NCBI GenBank assembly: GCA_017412705.1
Contig: JAFPWS010000007.1
Coordinates: 1-42,757, forward strand
Length of the DNA: 42,757 bases
Direction of reading: 5' to 3'
Source of the DNA: Prevotella sp.
GTDB taxonomy: Bacteria; Bacteroidota; Bacteroidia; Bacteroidales; Bacteroidaceae
Within the stretch, counting starts at the first letter, position 1. Every line of letters starts with the position of its first letter. Below, piece after piece: positions 33,082 through 39,836 of the stretch. The notes under the pieces are model-generated. The model was not told the DNA's origin and searched no databases. It saw only the letters and a program-made list of their open reading frames with translations. Both the position numbers and the translations under genes were made by a program.

Positions 33082-33305
33082 ACGTGGATTAATTCGTAGA
33101 TTTTGTTAAAAAAAAACCTTTAAATACCCATTGTCATCCTGTAAGTGCAGGTAGCACTTTCAAGCTGTTCTGCACGCCCTACTACCACTGGAAGGATATG
33201 AGGAAATACTATTTGAATTAAGTTGGCCGAGTATGGAGAAGGACAGCAGGATAAAGCTGTATGTCCTAAAAGGAAACGCTGGTGCTGGTGTTGCAAGTGT
33301 AGATT

Positions 33306-33335
33306 AACCTTGACCTTAACCTTAACGCTAACCTT
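33306..33335 (+). repeat. Tandem AACCTT hexamers
   Basis: Five consecutive six-base units: AACCTT, GACCTT, AACCTT, AACGCT and AACCTT. Such a run can slip during replication. It lies 60-90 bp upstream of the -7 box of the small three-gene cassette. Confidence 0.6.
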
Positions 33336-33394
33336 TTTGAAGCAAATAAATATAAAAAAACAAGCAGAATACGATAAGTTCCCCAACTTTTTCG

Positions 33395-33402
33395 TATCTT
33401 TG
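33395..33402 (+). promoter_or_regulatory. -7 box of the three-gene cassette
   Basis: TATCTTTG, consensus -7 box, 21 nt before the ATG at 33424. No TTTG at the expected upstream spacing. Confidence 0.5.
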
Positions 33403-33423
33403 CACCAATCTATAAATATTTAT

Positions 33424-33729
33424 ATGGTAGCAACATCTTCAAAAGAATCAGTCGATAGTCAGCATGAGGCAATTCTCAGCAGTGCAGGAGGCTTTACAGC
33501 CTTCAGTTTCGGGGGGTATAATATACGTTTCAAGGCTCCTTACAGTCTGGAGCGATATACTGATGTTGTGAAGTGGCAAAATGGATATTTGGTTGTTATG
33601 GCCAAATACCGCCATAATGCAGAACCAGAAGAAGAATACATCGATCTCAAGCCTATTTTGGATGGGCTTTATATAGAGTCTGATGTCTTTTTAAAACCAA
33701 TTAAAAGCGTACGTATTGCTTATGCCTGA
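33424..33729 (+). CDS. Small protein, first of a three-gene cassette (101 aa)
   Basis: Start set at ATG 33424 (MVATSSKESVDSQHEAILSS), 21 nt after a -7 box. A longer frame from a TTG upstream is not supported. The core 'GGYNIRFKAPYSLERYTDVVKWQNGYLVVMAKYRHN' followed by 'EEEYIDLKPILDGLYIESD' has the look of small beta-rich DUF proteins found in Bacteroides toxin-antitoxin-like pairs, possibly DUF2442-like, but I am not certain. It overlaps the next gene by 8 bp, so the two are translated together. It lies between the 30-bp direct repeats. Confidence 0.7.
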   Translation: MVATSSKESVDSQHEAILSSAGGFTAFSFGGYNIRFKAPYSLERYTDVVKWQNGYLVVMAKYRHNAEPEEEYIDLKPILDGLYIESDVFLKPIKSVRIAYA

Positions 33730-33943
33730 TATTAAAAGTATTGCCGACAAGGCTGATATAATTATCAACGGTTATTCCTTCACTCGTGAGAAGGATGGCA
33801 TCCATGTCCTCAATCTAAACTGCCCAGACAAGGCTGTTGTGCTCAGTGAGGATTGCGAAGTATTAGAGACAACAATGGATGATATCGAACTTTCTATTGT
33901 GAGCAGGTACTTACAGAGTAACTTAAAGTACATGGAGGATTGA
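33722..33943 (+). CDS. Small protein, second of a three-gene cassette (73 aa)
   Basis: Start set at ATG 33722 (MPDIKSIADKADIIINGYSF), which overlaps the upstream stop by 8 bp. The in-frame TTG two codons earlier is less likely. The protein is acidic with alternating strands ('GIHVLNLNCPDKAVVLSED') and a C-terminal helix ('DDIELSIVSRYLQSNLKYMED'). No family recognised. Tight coupling with both neighbours suggests a complex or an antitoxin-like partner. Confidence 0.7.
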   Translation: MPDIKSIADKADIIINGYSFTREKDGIHVLNLNCPDKAVVLSEDCEVLETTMDDIELSIVSRYLQSNLKYMED

Positions 33944-33946
33944 ACA

Positions 33947-34225
33947 ATGCCAAAGTACTATGACTTCAAGGTTGCGGGTTATTACTTGTATTTTACTTCT
34001 TTCTGTGTAGTTGAGTGTATGCACGTCCATGCTAGTGACAGCAAACTCACTGAGGCAGGATCGGCTAAGTTCTTCGTCAAGAGTAATGGTGATACGGTGC
34101 TTCAGAATCGGGGCATCCTCAATGACCGTGAGATAGCAAAAATCTCAGACTTTATTAAGGATCACTATCAGGAGATGTATCTCCGCTGGTCACAGTACAG
34201 CGAAAAAGGGTATTACGAAAAGTAG
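33947..34225 (+). CDS. DUF4160-like small protein (92 aa)
   Basis: Starts at ATG 33947, 3 bp after the previous stop. 'KYYDFKVAGYYLYFTSFCVVECMHVHASD' followed by 'SAKFFVKSNGDTVLQNRGILNDREIAKISDFIKDHYQEMYLRW' resembles the DUF4160 family, small proteins whose conserved 'HVH' (here 'MHVHA') and C-terminal helix suggest a role in toxin-antitoxin-like operons. The family's biochemical function is not established. It is the last gene of the cassette. The right-hand 30-bp repeat begins 51 bp later. Confidence 0.7.
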   Translation: MPKYYDFKVAGYYLYFTSFCVVECMHVHASDSKLTEAGSAKFFVKSNGDTVLQNRGILNDREIAKISDFIKDHYQEMYLRWSQYSEKGYYEK

Positions 34226-34275
34226 TATGGTGCATGATGGCATCGCCATACTCTGCTTACAGAGAATCTGAAAGG

Positions 34276-34305
34276 CTAAAAAGTTCCTTACTAATGAGAA
34301 AGTAA
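34276..34305 (+). repeat. 30-bp direct repeat, right copy
   Basis: Matches 32476-32505 at 28 of 30 positions, with changes at positions 12 and 15 of the unit. A short stem (TTACT/AGTAA) and a T-run (34311-34317) follow within it, so it may terminate the three-gene cassette. Confidence 0.7.
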
Positions 34306-34366
34306 ACCATTTTTTTCCTGTTCTGTTCACTTTCAGTAGCGGTACAGGTGACCGTAGTTTATAATT

Positions 34367-35005
34367 ATGTACCAACATTTCTTCAAACGATTTATTGATT
34401 TCTGGATATCCCTGTTGGCATTGCTGATTCTGTGCATTCCGTTGCTCATTATCTCGATATGCCTTTATATAGCAAATAGCAAAGGAAACCCTTCCCTTGA
34501 GGGAGGGGGTTGGGGTAGGCTTCTGTTTCTTCAGGAGCGCCCAGGCAAGGACGGGAAGATCTTTAAGATTATCAAGTTCAAGACGATGACGGATGAGCGG
34601 GATGCAGAAGGGAATTTGTTGCCTGATGCTGAGCGGCTTACCGAAGTGGGTAGGTTTGTACGCTCGACGAGTATCGACGAACTGCCACAGCTTATCAACG
34701 TTGTGAAGGGCGATATGGCACTGATAGGACCAAGACCTTTGTTAGTGGAATACCTACCGCTATATAGCAAGGAACAGGCTCGCCGCCATGAGGTACGTCC
34801 AGGCATTACCGGCTGGGCCCAGGTCCATGGTCGCAATGCCATCAGCTGGACAGAGAAGTTCAAGTTGGATGTATGGTATGTAGACCATATCAGCCTGATG
34901 ACTGATATCAGGGTTATCTGGTTGACTATCCAGAAGGTGTTGCAACGCGATGGCATCAGTCAGGAAGGTAATGCCACGATGGAGATGTTTGATGGTACGA
35001 ACTAA
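34367..35005 (+). CDS. Initiating phosphoglycosyl transferase (WcaJ/PglC type)
   Basis: A 212-aa monotopic membrane enzyme that starts a repeat unit by moving a phosphosugar from UDP-sugar to undecaprenyl phosphate. It has a hydrophobic re-entrant helix (about 12-36), then 'FLQERPGKDGKIFKIIKFKTMTDERD', the catalytic Asp-Glu pair in 'STSIDELPQLINVVKGDMALIGPRPL', and 'PGITGWAQVHGRNAISW' near the end. Residues about 39-52 ('KGNPSLEGGGWGRL') come from an inserted REP-like palindrome between the helix and the QERPG segment. Homologues usually join these with only a few residues. This is the first glycan gene after the opposing-strand module. No clear promoter box is visible in its 141-bp upstream gap. 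Confidence 0.9.
   Translation: MYQHFFKRFIDFWISLLALLILCIPLLIISICLYIANSKGNPSLEGGGWGRLLFLQERPGKDGKIFKIIKFKTMTDERDAEGNLLPDAERLTEVGRFVRSTSIDELPQLINVVKGDMALIGPRPLLVEYLPLYSKEQARRHEVRPGITGWAQVHGRNAISWTEKFKLDVWYVDHISLMTDIRVIWLTIQKVLQRDGISQEGNATMEMFDGTN
34489..34518 (+). repeat. REP-like palindrome inside a gene (copy 5)
   Basis: CCCTTCCCT (34489-34497) pairs with AGGGAGGGG (34500-34508) with one wobble pair, followed by the tail GTTGGGGTAGG. It is translated as part of 'NPSLEGGGWGR' in the phosphoglycosyl transferase. Confidence 0.65.
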
Positions 35006-35308
35006 AGATGCTATTCTGATAAGCAAATATGATTTATCAATGATTCGAAGCGCTTTAATCATAGTACCTCATCCCGACGATGAGATTAATGTGGCGGGAG
35101 GCCTATTTGAGACATTACAAGCTAATGGGATTTATACCTCTGTAGTCATTTGTACTAATGGAGATCATGTACCTGAATATACAGCAAAAAGGTATAGAGA
35201 GGCACAAAAAGCGCAAAGAATATTCAAGTATCAAGAATTGATTTTTTTGGGTTATGGAGATGGTTATAGAGGTACTCATATTTACGATAGTAAAGAGGGT
35301 GATGCTGT

Positions 35309-36257
35309 AAACTGTGACGAGACCTGGTGCAGAGTGAAGGTAAAAGGCAAGTACGGCAAGAAATACATCTGGTGTATGGTAAACAAGGAAGCCAAGGTTG
35401 CAGTTTACTTTTACGATGACGGAAGCCGTGGTCGCAAGGTGCTCCGTGATTTCCTTGGCGAGACTAAGATTGATGCCCTCCAGTCGGATGGATTCAATGT
35501 TTATATGTATCTGGACAACGAGCTGGTAAATGTAGATCATCTGTGTTGCTTTGCTCATGCCAGAGCTAAATTCCAATATGCATTTGAACAAGGTAAAGAT
35601 GCAGATGCCGAATACTTTATCAGGTTAATAGGATGGCTGTATGATCAGGAAGAACAATACCGATTAAGACATCTTACTCCAGAGCAGATACGAAAGGAAC
35701 GGCAAGGAGAAAAAACAGCAAAAGTCATCAGCCAGATACGGCAGCGGTTAGACAAACTTTTAGCTGACGGAAATGGCATGAGAGGAGACCTGATGCAGAA
35801 GGCACTTAACTATCTGAACAGTTTCTGGAACCAGCTCATCCTTTATCTGAAAGATGGCCGTTATAACATAGATAACTCACTTGCAGAACGCACGCTTCGC
35901 CCTATGACAGTAGAGCGCAAAAACTCGCTGACTTTTGGTAGTCATGCAGGTGCCAAAGTATCGGTTATCTACCACACGTTTATCGAGACGTGTAAGATGT
36001 GTGGAGTATCCACATTGGAATATTTTAAGGAATTCTTCAAGGCTGCGATTAAGCGAGTACAGTTCCAAATGAATTTGAGAAATGTCGAGCGTGAGCAGCT
36101 TCGGATTTTATCCAAGGCTGCGATTAAGCGAGTACAGTTCCAAATGAATTTGAGAAATGTCGAGCGTGAGCAGCTTCGGATTTTATCCAAGGCAATTATG
36201 CAGGGAAGAACAGATTATGAGAACATGTTGCCAATGACTATTGGCATTAAAAAATAA
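35309..36257 (+). mobile_element. Truncated IS66-family transposase (TnpC)
   Basis: This part encodes about 316 residues of IS66 TnpC. 'DETWCRVKVKG' holds the first catalytic Asp, 'LQSDGFNVYMYLD' the second acidic site and 'IDNSLAERTLRPMTVERKNSLTFGS' the Glu. The zinc-finger and leucine-zipper N-terminus is missing, as are tnpA and tnpB, so it cannot transpose alone. It carries a 75-bp tandem duplication. Element ends could not be placed. An imperfect inverted pair GACGCTTCAGG/CCTGAACGTC lies just downstream (36278-36332). Confidence 0.8.
36039..36188 (+). repeat. Exact 75-bp tandem duplication inside the transposase
   Basis: Units 36039-36113 and 36114-36188 are identical and each begins AAGGCTGCGATTAAGCG. 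The protein repeats a 25-residue block ('KAAIKRVQFQMNLRNVEREQ...LS') twice near the C-terminus. Lack of any difference means the duplication is recent. Confidence 0.9.
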
Positions 36258-36384
36258 TAAAAGTTTAATTTAATCTAGACGCTTCAGGTGGCCAAAGCTG
36301 CCCATAACGGCTGTTTTCAAGCCTGAACGTCAAAATTGACAGTTTACCATTCGGAGAGAATAATCGAAAAAACTCTTTCATTTG

Positions 36385-36416
36385 TTTGGAGCGAGACTGC
36401 TTTTTTTGTAATTTTG
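36385..36416 (+). promoter_or_regulatory. Promoter of the Rpn-like gene
   Basis: TTTG (36385-36388), 20 nt, then TAATTTTG (36409-36416): a good Bacteroidetes promoter 30 nt before the ATG at 36447. Confidence 0.7.
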
Positions 36417-36446
36417 CCGTCGGTAAGTGCATAAAGGAAGAAAAGT

Positions 36447-37454
36447 ATGAAGATAGCCAACCCAATATACGATATTGTATTCAAGTATTTGATGGAGGAT
36501 GAGCGTATCGCCCGAACCATTCTCTCCGCCCTCTTGAAGGTGGACGTGGTAGCCGTAGAGGTTCGCCCCCATGAGTATAGCGATGACACCCGCGACACGT
36601 TGTCGGTATTCCGCATAGACTTCGGTGCGACTATTCGCGATGACAGTGGGAAAGAGAAGCTTATTCTCATCGAGTTACAGAAGACGTGGCTTGAGACGGA
36701 GACGCTAAGGTTCCGCCAATACCTTGGTGTACACTATTCCAATCCCAAAAACATGCTGAATGATGGCAATGCCCTGCCGATGGTGGCTGTGTATCTGCTC
36801 GGCCATAAAGTAGGCAATGTTGAAGAGCCGGTGCTTTATGTGAACCACCAGTCGCTCGACTACGACGGTAATGTGGTGACGGTCGGCCTTCCTGATCCTT
36901 TTGTTGACAGTCTGACCCACAACAGCATTATCGTGCAGATTCCCCGCCTGCACGGGCGTATTAACAATCGTCTGGATATGGTGTTGAGCATTTTCGACCA
37001 GACGCGCAAGGATGAGGAAGACGGGCGTCTGCTAAGTATTGACGACCGTGCCTATAAAGGTGATGCCGACATGGAGCATATTCTTCACCGACTGACAATG
37101 GCAGCAGCCGATACAGATATGCGACATCGGATGAATGTGGAGGATGAGTATTTCAGTGCTATTGAGAAGCGAGATACGGAAATTCTTTTCCGTGATCATA
37201 AGATTGCCGAACAGAAAACTCAGCTTGCCGAGCAGAAGTCTCAGCTTGCCGAGCAGAAAACTCAGCTTGCCGAGCAGAAGTCTCAACTTGCCGAGCAGAA
37301 GTCTCAGCTTGCCGAGCAGAAGACTCAGCTTGCCGAGCAGGAGGATATGCTGCGAAATATGATTAAACTTCTGCTTGATGCAGGCAAGTCCATCAGTGAA
37401 ATTGCCAAGAGTTTAGACAAGGACCCTGAAGTAGTAAAGCGACTTTCGATTTAG
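36447..37454 (+). CDS. Rpn/PD-(D/E)XK nuclease family transposase-like protein
   Basis: A 335-aa protein with own promoter. Residues 1-110 form the PD-(D/E)XK nuclease fold of the Rpn (recombination-promoting nuclease) family: 'NPIYDIVFKYLMEDERIARTILSALL', Asp in 'VFRIDFGATIRDD', and 'KLILIELQKTWLETE' with the E-x-K pair. From about residue 253 it has six and a half heptads of '(L)AEQK(T/S)Q', a coiled coil, then 'MIKLLLDAGKSISEIAKSLDKDPEVVKRLSI', a typical C-terminal helix pair of Rpn-like proteins. These proteins are often numerous in Bacteroidales and nick DNA to promote recombination. It is unrelated to glycan synthesis and may have arrived with the IS scar upstream. Confidence 0.85.
   Translation: MKIANPIYDIVFKYLMEDERIARTILSALLKVDVVAVEVRPHEYSDDTRDTLSVFRIDFGATIRDDSGKEKLILIELQKTWLETETLRFRQYLGVHYSNPKNMLNDGNALPMVAVYLLGHKVGNVEEPVLYVNHQSLDYDGNVVTVGLPDPFVDSLTHNSIIVQIPRLHGRINNRLDMVLSIFDQTRKDEEDGRLLSIDDRAYKGDADMEHILHRLTMAAADTDMRHRMNVEDEYFSAIEKRDTEILFRDHKIAEQKTQLAEQKSQLAEQKTQLAEQKSQLAEQKSQLAEQKTQLAEQEDMLRNMIKLLLDAGKSISEIAKSLDKDPEVVKRLSI
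37203..37340 (+). repeat. 21-bp in-frame repeats encoding a coiled-coil heptad
   Basis: Six and a half units start at 37203, 37224, 37245, 37266, 37287, 37308 and 37329. Each encodes LAEQK(T/S)Q. The units are nearly identical at DNA level, so copy number can change by slippage in steps of one heptad without a frameshift. Confidence 0.9.
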
Positions 37455-37545
37455 AAAATAATCGTTTTTATTGTCAGGCCATATCCCTATGGGGGGATAT
37501 AGCTTATAAAGGCTGCTAAGGCCTATTTGGAGAGAGGACTGAAAG

Positions 37546-37701
37546 TATTCCGTGGAAGATTTGGCCATGCTTTCCATCTTGGAATCTCCGCCTTCTATGG
37601 AGGAGCGAGTAGCCTTGTCGGCCTTTTATCAGGAGAAATACTCACTGTAGAAGCAAATTGACGTATTAACTACTATTATTCTTGATCATATTAAGAGATG
37701 A
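37546..37701 (+). pseudogene. 3' remnant of a GT4 gene
   Basis: Codes for 'YSVEDLA.MLSILESPPSMEERVALSAFYQEKYSL' then a TAG (37648-37650), then 'KQIDVLTTIILDHIKR' and TGA 37699-37701. This matches the last 50 residues of the GT4 at 40792-41937 ('YSVEDLAKKMLSTLETPPSM' and on), with a 6-bp deletion and an AAG-to-TAG change. A stretch of about 65 nt around 37600-37663 is almost identical. The TGA overlaps the ATG of the following GT2 gene, so the ancestral gene joined that GT2 directly. Confidence 0.85.
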
Positions 37702-38627
37702 GCGCGTTTTATACCATTATTATTCCTCATTATAATATCCCAGATTTGCTGAGGCGCAGTTTGGCATCCATCCCGCATCGGGAAGATGTTCAGGTTATTG
37801 TTATTGATGATCACAGTAATGACGCATCTCTTTCTGAACTGAGAGAATTACAGACTGCTTTCCCGGCAGTTCAGTTCTTCTACTTAGATAAAAACATGGG
37901 GGCTGGTCATGCCAGGAACGTTGGCATCCGCTATGCAGCAGGTGAATATTTGTTGTTTTTAGATGCAGATGATTACTTTAATGACTGCATCAATGCCTTC
38001 CTGGATGACTATAAAGACGAAGAGGCCGATATAGTATTCTTCAATGCAGACGCAGTAGACCCGATAACCCTGAAGCCTTCAGACAGGGCAAATAAGCTGA
38101 ATTTGTTAATAGACGACTATTTCAGCAGGAAAGCTTCTGATAGTATATCATTACGCTATCTTCATAGTGGACCATGTTGCAAGATGGTGCGGAAAGATCT
38201 GATTGATTGTTTTGGAATCAGTTTTGATGAGATACCTGCGGTAGAAGATGTGATATTCTCGTATCTTGTTGGTTACTATGCTAAAACAATCAAGGTAGAT
38301 GATAGGAAAGTCTACTGTATAACGTATAGATCGGATAGTCTCTCAAATACATACACATCAGCTACACTCTTGATATTAACAGAGGTGATGGGCAAGAAGA
38401 ATCGTTTCATGATAGACCAACAGATACCAATCTTCGACGAGGATCTTCTGATTCCATTTCGAAAGGCTCTGAAAAGCAAGAAATGGTCTTTGCTTAACCA
38501 TTGCTTTTTGAAAGCACGTGAATATGGATTTTCCAAATCTTACATCCTGTACAAAATGGTTAGGATGTCTATTAGATGCAGAATTAAAAATTTCCAAATG
38601 ACATGCATCGGAAGGTGCAAAAAATGA
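37698..38627 (+). CDS. Glycosyltransferase family 2
   Basis: A 309-aa GT-A enzyme: 'YTIIIPHYNIPDLLRRSLASI', 'VQVIVIDDHSNDAS', 'GAGHARNVGIRYAAGEYLLFLDADDYF' with the DAD metal site, 'HSGPCCKMVRKDLID' and 'PAVEDVIFSYLVGYYAKTIKV', where the Glu-Asp pair is the usual catalytic region. It is paralogous to the GT2 at 21960. Its start overlaps the end of the GT4 remnant (ATGA). It adds one sugar of the repeat unit. A decayed second C-terminus of the same kind lies directly downstream. Confidence 0.9.
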   Translation: MSAFYTIIIPHYNIPDLLRRSLASIPHREDVQVIVIDDHSNDASLSELRELQTAFPAVQFFYLDKNMGAGHARNVGIRYAAGEYLLFLDADDYFNDCINAFLDDYKDEEADIVFFNADAVDPITLKPSDRANKLNLLIDDYFSRKASDSISLRYLHSGPCCKMVRKDLIDCFGISFDEIPAVEDVIFSYLVGYYAKTIKVDDRKVYCITYRSDSLSNTYTSATLLILTEVMGKKNRFMIDQQIPIFDEDLLIPFRKALKSKKWSLLNHCFLKAREYGFSKSYILYKMVRMSIRCRIKNFQMTCIGRCKK

Positions 38628-38640
38628 TAGAGGGAAAAGG

Positions 38641-38754
38641 ATTTGCTTGAAAGTCACCGGCATTGCTAGAAAATATGGATTCTCAAAATGGTATATTCTG
38701 TATTTAATTGCCAAAAAGTCTGTACAATGCAGAATCGGCAGGTACTTCTCATAA
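38641..38754 (+). pseudogene. 3' remnant of a second GT2 gene
   Basis: A frame without a start encodes 'ARKYGFSKWYILYLIAKKSV' and then 'QCRIGRYFS' to TAA 38752-38754. It matches the end of the intact GT2 just upstream ('AREYGFSKSYILYKMVRMSIRCRIKN') with many substitutions. It looks like the last codons of a lost GT2 paralogue left in the 210-bp gap before the GT8 gene. Confidence 0.7.
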
Positions 38755-38837
38755 TATGAAAAAACAAAACTATCATCTTTTATCTCCTTCTATCTCCAAG
38801 GCAAGCAGAGCTTGCGAAAGTTAAGTGGTTTTATCCT

Positions 38838-39812
38838 ATGAATAAAATGGATATTGTAGCTTGTACAGACAAGTGGTTTGTCATGCCAACGGGCGTGATG
38901 ATGCAGTCGGTATGTGTGAACAATCCGGAGGTGGACATCGTGTTCCATATCATTGTTGATGATAATGTGACAGAGAAAGGGATGCGTGATTTGGAAGAAA
39001 CAGTTACGGTATTTGAAGGAAAGTCTATCACGTTTTATCATGTTGACGTGACGAAATTCCCCTGCTTCCCCAATGTCAAAATGGGGTCGCATGTCACACA
39101 GGCTGCATATTATCGACTTATGTTATCAGAGATTTTGCCTAAGAGTATTCACAAAGTCTTGTATTTGGATGGTGATATCATCGTAAGGCATTCCCTGCTA
39201 CCATTGTGGAATATAGACATGAAAGAACGCCCTGTAGGTGTTGTGGTTTATCCTTACGAAGTGTTTCCGGATTTATACGATCGCTTAAATATTCCTTCCC
39301 AGTTAGGGTATTTTAATTCTGGTGTGATGCTTATTGATCTTCAATATTGGCGAAAGCATGAAGTGGTGAAAGATTTTGTGCGTATTTTACAAGAATATGC
39401 CGAGAAACTTCGATTTTGGGATCAAGATGTCTTAAATGTTGCTTTCTCAGAAAACAAGGTCATTCTTCCCATGAAATACAATATGACCTCTGGCTTCTTA
39501 AAGAAGGGGAAGAATCCACTATGGAATAATTGCAAATACAAAAAAGATGTGGAGGAGGCTCGCCGGGACCCCGTCATTGTCCATTATACAGATAAGAAAC
39601 CATGGGATGCCTATCATAGACACCCTGACCACCCTTTCCGGAGCACGTTTTATCACTATCAGGATCAAACAAGATGGATGGGGATGAAGACAGACAGGCG
39701 CCCCTTTAAAATCCGCGTCATTAACTTCGTGGCAGATTTGTTGAGAAAGCATGGCTTGAAGTCTCCACTTCCGCCTTCGTATGATTATATTGACATTGCA
39801 CCAATAGATTAG
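38838..39812 (+). CDS. Glycosyltransferase family 8
   Basis: A 324-aa GT-A enzyme of the GT8 (LgtC/RfaJ-like) family: 'MDIVACTDKWFVMPTGVMMQSV', 'GSHVTQAAYYRLMLSEILPKSIHKVLYLDGDIIVRHSLLPLW' with the LDGD metal motif (about 110-113), 'GYFNSGVMLIDLQYWRKHE', 'WDQDVLNVAF' and a late 'VIVHYTDKKPWD' with the HxxxxKPW signature. It probably transfers galactose or glucose with retention of configuration. The sequence before and at its start codon is copied at 41950-41978. Confidence 0.93.
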   Translation: MNKMDIVACTDKWFVMPTGVMMQSVCVNNPEVDIVFHIIVDDNVTEKGMRDLEETVTVFEGKSITFYHVDVTKFPCFPNVKMGSHVTQAAYYRLMLSEILPKSIHKVLYLDGDIIVRHSLLPLWNIDMKERPVGVVVYPYEVFPDLYDRLNIPSQLGYFNSGVMLIDLQYWRKHEVVKDFVRILQEYAEKLRFWDQDVLNVAFSENKVILPMKYNMTSGFLKKGKNPLWNNCKYKKDVEEARRDPVIVHYTDKKPWDAYHRHPDHPFRSTFYHYQDQTRWMGMKTDRRPFKIRVINFVADLLRKHGLKSPLPPSYDYIDIAPID

Positions 39813-39836
39813 CAATCCAGGTTGAGAAGGAAATAT

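Larger units (their letters stand above)
33082..33423. other. Gene-poor gap with short hexamer repeat
   Basis: This 342-bp stretch has no convincing gene. It holds five tandem AACCTT-like hexamers (33306-33335) and the -7 box at 33395-33402. A 24-codon frame at 33234-33308 has no ribosome-binding support. Parts may be decayed coding DNA. Confidence 0.5.
35040..36257 (+). pseudogene. PIG-L deacetylase fragment fused in frame to IS66 transposase
   Basis: ATG at 35040 opens 'MIRSALIIVPHPDDEINVAGG', the N-terminus of a PIG-L/LmbE de-N-acetylase with metal ligands in PHPDDE. About 90 residues in, after 'HIYDSKEGDAV', the sequence switches without a frame break to 'NCDETWCRVKVKGKYGKKYIW', the catalytic domain of an IS66 transposase, and runs to TAA 36257. 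The His-x-x-His part of PIG-L is lost, so deacetylase activity is not expected. An in-frame ATG at 34995 would overlap the upstream gene by 11 bp. A deletion joining the two is the likely cause. A chimeric 405-aa protein could still be made. Confidence 0.8.

Noticed and set aside
33234-33308. 24-codon frame (MEKDSRIKLYVLKGNAGAGV...)
   Set aside because: No promoter spacing or ribosome-binding support; too short to judge.
33223-33423. N-terminal extension of the 101-aa protein from a TTG
   Set aside because: The added part is low-complexity (translated hexamer repeat) and lies upstream of the -7 box.
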